Source: Bacillota bacterium (lineage in GTDB: Bacteria; Bacillota; Clostridia; Lachnospirales; Lachnospiraceae). Taken from it: DNA of 9,362 nucleotides. The stretch covers positions 1-9,362 of the forward strand of contig JAEWPN010000155.1 of the NCBI GenBank assembly GCA_023399455.1. The letters are read 5' to 3'. Below the pieces are notes generated by a model. It was not told the DNA's origin and did no database searches. It was given only the letters and a program-made list of their open reading frames with translations. A program made the translations under genes and the position numbers. This document shows, piece by piece, positions 7,727 through 9,362 of the stretch. Each line of letters starts with the position of its first letter. The first letter of the stretch is position 1.

Positions 7727-8746
7727 CTATTTACCTCTTTTCGAAGAATCTCTTTCTATAAGACTTGGAGAAATTGCAATTTGCTGATTGCCTTGTTCTA
7801 CTCTTCTGATTTTATTCAACAGCGTGGAGGCCGCCTGCTCACCGAGACTGAACGTATCCACATCCACTACCGTCAAGGGCGGATCCATATATTCTGCAAT
7901 CGGATAATTATCAAAAGTAACAAGGCCTATTTCTCCGGGAACAGAAATATTCTGTGATTTCAATTCCTTGAGCACTTGATAAGCAATCATATTATTGGAA
8001 CACAAAAATGCATCCGGCGGGTTATCCCTGACCAGCATGTCTTTTATAATAGAGGATATCCTTTCCATCTCTGTTCCACAGTCGGCAATATATTCCTCGC
8101 TGTAAGCAAGTCCATACGCCTTCACGCTCTTGACATATCCCTCTATTCTATTTCTCGCAAAGACCGTTTTTCTGTTTTCCACCAAAATTGACACACGCTT
8201 ATAGCCGTTCTCTTTCAGATGCTTAACTGCGATCTCACTTCCCATTTCATTATTGATATCCACCCAGCTTACGTCTTTTCCGTCTATCCTTGGCTCTCCC
8301 AGAACAACAAACGGGAAATTATTGTCTTTTAGCAATTTCACTAATTTGACTGTCACACTGGAGGTAGGCAATATAATTCCGTCAACTTTTTTCTCCAGTA
8401 CAAGCTTTTCTACGGCGCTCGTTCCAGCCGTATCCCTGTCATTTGTAATCAAAAGGTTATATCCATGATTCTGTGCTACGGTTTCAATCGCATAAACACT
8501 CCTGTTAAAAAAGGCATTGGAAAATGTATGCTCATCTTGTGCATCGATAACAAGCCCCACCGCATATGCATTTCCATTGGCCAGATTCCTGGCAAGACTG
8601 TTAGGATGATAATCTAATTCTTCCATCACACTTACAATCTTTTTTTTAGTTTCCTCCGAAATTACCGCATTGCCATTAATGACTCTCGACACTGTAGAGG
8701 GGGATACTCCCACTTTTTTGGCTATATCTTTAATTGTTACTGCCAT
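7727..8746 (-). CDS. LacI-family transcriptional regulator of the maltodextrin operon
   Basis: This DNA-binding regulator probably controls the operon it heads in response to maltose or a maltodextrin. The 339-residue product begins MAVTIKDIAKKVG, continues into the recognition helix segment VSPSTVSRVING, then the hinge YHPNSLARNLANG that inserts into the operator minor groove. A periplasmic-binding-protein-like effector domain fills about residues 60-339, with typical pieces DGIILP and GLVTFDN. I chose the start at 8746 because AAAGGAG (8752-8758) lies five bases upstream. An upstream ATG at 8806 would add 20 residues ahead of the usual LacI N-terminus and has no binding site. The two operator-like sequences in its leader suggest autoregulation. 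A relation to MalR/CcpA-type repressors is likely, but orthology is not established. Confidence 0.94.
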   Translation of the reverse strand: MAVTIKDIAKKVGVSPSTVSRVINGNAVISEETKKKIVSVMEELDYHPNSLARNLANGNAYAVGLVIDAQDEHTFSNAFFNRSVYAIETVAQNHGYNLLITNDRDTAGTSAVEKLVLEKKVDGIILPTSSVTVKLVKLLKDNNFPFVVLGEPRIDGKDVSWVDINNEMGSEIAVKHLKENGYKRVSILVENRKTVFARNRIEGYVKSVKAYGLAYSEEYIADCGTEMERISSIIKDMLVRDNPPDAFLCSNNMIAYQVLKELKSQNISVPGEIGLVTFDNYPIAEYMDPPLTVVDVDTFSLGEQAASTLLNKIRRVEQGNQQIAISPSLIERDSSKRGK

Positions 8747-8758
8747 ATATGCTCCTTT

Positions 8759-8774
8759 ACGCAACCGCTTGCAC
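8759..8774. promoter_or_regulatory. LacI/CcpA-type operator O2, abutting the regulator's ribosome binding site
   Basis: The plus-strand sequence acgcaaccgcttgcac is an imperfect dyad with a central CG, the hallmark of LacI-family operators. It matches O1 (8815-8830) at 13 of 16 positions, and its centre is 56 bases away. It lies at about +57 to +72 of the predicted lacI transcript and touches the AAAGGAG ribosome binding site. Bound repressor could act as a roadblock or form a loop with O1. As RNA it can fold into a small GCAA/UUGC hairpin next to the ribosome site. Confidence 0.72.
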
Positions 8775-8777
8775 GAA

Positions 8778-8806
8778 TTGCCAAAAAAAATAAATTTATA
8801 TATCAT
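8778..8806 (+). promoter_or_regulatory. Promoter-like sequence facing the lacI promoter
   Basis: On the plus strand, TTGCCA (8778-8783) and TATCAT (8801-8806) are separated by exactly 17 bases. This is a near copy in mirror orientation of the lacI promoter (8837-8865), with the same -10 hexamer and spacer length and a similar A/T-rich spacer. A start would fall near 8813, beside O1, and transcription would cross the lacI promoter toward ileS. No gene reads in that direction in the window, so activity is uncertain; it could be a by-product of the dyad. Confidence 0.35.
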
Positions 8807-8860
8807 TATTATCTATGCAACCGTTTGCATACTTATATGATAATCATAAATTTATTTTTT
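8785..8860. repeat. 15-bp inverted repeat centred on operator O1
   Basis: The left arm aaaaaataaatttat (8785-8799) is the exact reverse complement of the right arm (8846-8860). The midpoint, 8822.5, coincides with the midpoint of O1. Each arm fills most of the spacer of one of the two facing promoter-like sequences. The arms are A/T tracts that may be intrinsically curved, so they could also assist promoter or repressor binding. Confidence 0.65.
8815..8830. promoter_or_regulatory. Primary LacI/CcpA-type operator O1 at the lacI transcription start
   Basis: The sequence atgcaaccgtttgcat is a strong dyad with a central CG. It fits the LacI-family operator form and also the published cre consensus WTGNAANCGNWNNCW. 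It lies immediately downstream of the lacI -10 element, covering the predicted start near 8830, where binding would block initiation. It may be the site for the regulator encoded here, for the global regulator CcpA, or both. Confidence 0.8.
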
Positions 8861-8865
8861 GTCAA
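8837..8865 (-). promoter_or_regulatory. Main promoter of the lacI-maltodextrin operon
   Basis: On the minus strand, a consensus TTGACA (8860-8865) lies 17 bases before TATCAT (8837-8842), one base from the sigma-A optimum. The spacer is A/T-rich. Predicted initiation is near 8830, giving a leader of about 84 bases that contains O1 at its very start and O2 just before the ribosome binding site. I see no competing promoter within the regulator, GH13 or binding-protein genes, so this probably drives the operon down to the permeases, with some reading into glgP. Confidence 0.82.
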
Positions 8866-8903
8866 CACTATTCTGTATATTATTTAATTCCTACAGATAC
8901 TTA

Positions 8904-8923
8904 GTTACTGATCACACAGTAGC
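8904..8923. repeat. Small hairpin gttactg/cagtagc
   Basis: Bases 8904-8910 pair with 8917-8923 around a 6-base loop, giving seven pairs including one that is G-U in plus-strand RNA. The motif resembles the hairpin at 9009-9037 (gttactg ... aatagc). It shares bases 8919-8923 with the next hairpin, so the two cannot form together. Confidence 0.45.
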
Positions 8924-8945
8924 TTAACACTTGCTGTTAAGCTAC
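8919..8945. repeat. Perfect 11-bp hairpin downstream of ileS
   Basis: Arms gtagcttaaca (8919-8929) and tgttaagctac (8935-8945) enclose a 5-base loop. It lies 59 bases past the ileS stop codon and could mark the 3' end of that transcript. Neither strand has a T run after the stem, so it is not a textbook intrinsic terminator. Confidence 0.6.
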
Positions 8946-8965
8946 GTAAGAACGTGATTCAAGAG

Positions 8966-9007
8966 ATGATTTCTGCTTCGCGTAGCGAATCTGCATGCGG
9001 AAATCAT
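8966..9007. repeat. Nested hairpin overlapping the ileS stop codon
   Basis: Outer arms 8966-8976 and 8997-9007 pair over 11 positions with one exception (t8974/g8999), which is a G-U pair in plus-strand RNA. Inside lies a second hairpin, ttcgc (8977-8981) and gcgaa (8985-8989) with a 3-base loop, leaving seven bases unpaired. The outer right arm covers the ileS TGA at 9004-9006. Confidence 0.55.
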
Positions 9008-9362
9008 GCGTTACTGTGAACGGAGTGAACAATAGCGATACTTATAATAACATTTTCTCCGTTCACATTCCATTCCTTGGAAACTGCGAACGTTTCACCC
9101 GTTACCATTTCATCCGCAAGCACCTTTGCTGATATTATGCTCTCATTTTTCTTAACAATACCTGCAATTTTATCATTTCCGTCAATCGATACCCGGATGT
9201 GATCCATAACTTCGAAATCGGCGTCCTTACGCATGGTCTGGATCTTGCTGATCACTTCATATACGAAGCCTTCTTCCATCAGTTCCTCCGTCAGCTCCGT
9301 ATGAAGCACTACTGTCACCGTATTGTCCGCTTCCGATACGTAGCCCTCCTTCTGACTCATCT
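9004..9362 (-). CDS. ileS: Isoleucyl-tRNA synthetase, C-terminal part (cut by window edge)
   Basis: The visible 118-plus codons encode the extreme C-terminal part of a class I isoleucyl-tRNA synthetase, which charges tRNA-Ile in the cytoplasm. The segment after the anticodon-binding domain is recognisable from LTEELMEEGFVYEVISKIQ and TMRKDADFEVMDHI, close to the family form ELIEEGFVREVISKIQTMRK. The frame stays open to the edge and the gene continues past it; the Met at 9358-9360 is internal. The family Arg in GFVRE is Tyr here. The last residues, VHSVHSNA, do not look like a family C-terminus and are encoded by the repeat-rich stretch at 9009-9037. The gene lies upstream of the maltodextrin operon in the same orientation, but the 257-base gap with its own promoter argues for separate units. 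Confidence 0.88.
   Translation of the reverse strand, partial: MSQKEGYVSEADNTVTVVLHTELTEELMEEGFVYEVISKIQTMRKDADFEVMDHIRVSIDGNDKIAGIVKKNESIISAKVLADEMVTGETFAVSKEWNVNGENVIISIAIVHSVHSNA
9009..9037. repeat. Imperfect hairpin inside the ileS 3' coding end
   Basis: Bases 9009-9017 and 9029-9037 pair over nine positions, with one position G-U only in plus-strand RNA and another G-U only in minus-strand RNA. The loop and its flanks contain two copies of gttcac (minus strand) three bases apart, which encode the VHSVHS repeat near the synthetase C-terminus. Confidence 0.45.

Noticed and set aside
8747..8806. Alternative upstream start for the LacI-family regulator
   Set aside because: It would add 20 residues ahead of the usual LacI N-terminus, would place O2 inside the coding region, and has no ribosome binding site. 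The start at 8746 has AAAGGAG at good spacing.
8815..8904. 29-codon plus-strand frame starting in O1, as a product of the facing promoter
   Set aside because: It has no ribosome binding site and no recognisable sequence. If a plus-strand RNA exists, it is more likely non-coding.
1..9362. CRISPR arrays, tRNA or rRNA genes, transposases, phage genes
   Set aside because: I saw no regularly spaced repeats, no tRNA- or rRNA-like sequence, and no recombinase or phage proteins in any frame.

Overview
The window reads as part of a low-to-mid GC Gram-positive chromosome, most likely a clostridial or Lachnospiraceae-type Firmicute. The evidence is strong AGGAGG-type ribosome binding sites, sigma-A-like promoters, a lipoprotein solute-binding protein, LacI/CcpA-style operators and the style of the encoded proteins. 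The genus is not determined.

All convincing genes lie on the minus strand, so transcription runs from high to low coordinates. At the right edge is the 3' end of an isoleucyl-tRNA synthetase gene (9004 to the edge). It is followed by a cluster of small inverted repeats (8904-9037), then a compact control region (8759-8865) with a near-consensus promoter and two related LacI/CcpA-type operators. Next comes a tightly packed maltodextrin operon: LacI-family regulator (7727-8746), cytoplasmic GH13 neopullulanase/cyclomaltodextrinase-type enzyme (5932-7725), lipoprotein sugar-binding protein (4603-5928), and two ABC permeases of MalF type (3617-4498) and MalG type (2766-3605). A glycogen/maltodextrin phosphorylase gene (192-2672) follows 93 bases later behind its own probable promoter. 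A 12-bp stem-loop closes the phosphorylase gene. The leftmost 139 bases carry no supportable gene.

The genes make a coherent pathway. The binding protein captures maltodextrins outside the cell and the MalF/MalG pair imports them. The GH13 enzyme cleaves linear, branched or cyclic oligosaccharides in the cytoplasm, and the phosphorylase releases glucose-1-phosphate from alpha-1,4 chains. The regulator heads the operon and probably represses it. No transport ATPase (MalK/MsmK) or 4-alpha-glucanotransferase (MalQ) is present, so these would have to be encoded elsewhere.

The enzymes belong to known families. The less ordinary signals are in the DNA and RNA between genes. One operator sits at the centre of a mirror-symmetric pair of facing promoter-like sequences. 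A 19-bp stem-loop lies between the binding-protein and permease genes, and its two wobble pairs form only in the operon's own transcript. The ileS 3' end is built from nested repeats that also encode the protein's last residues.
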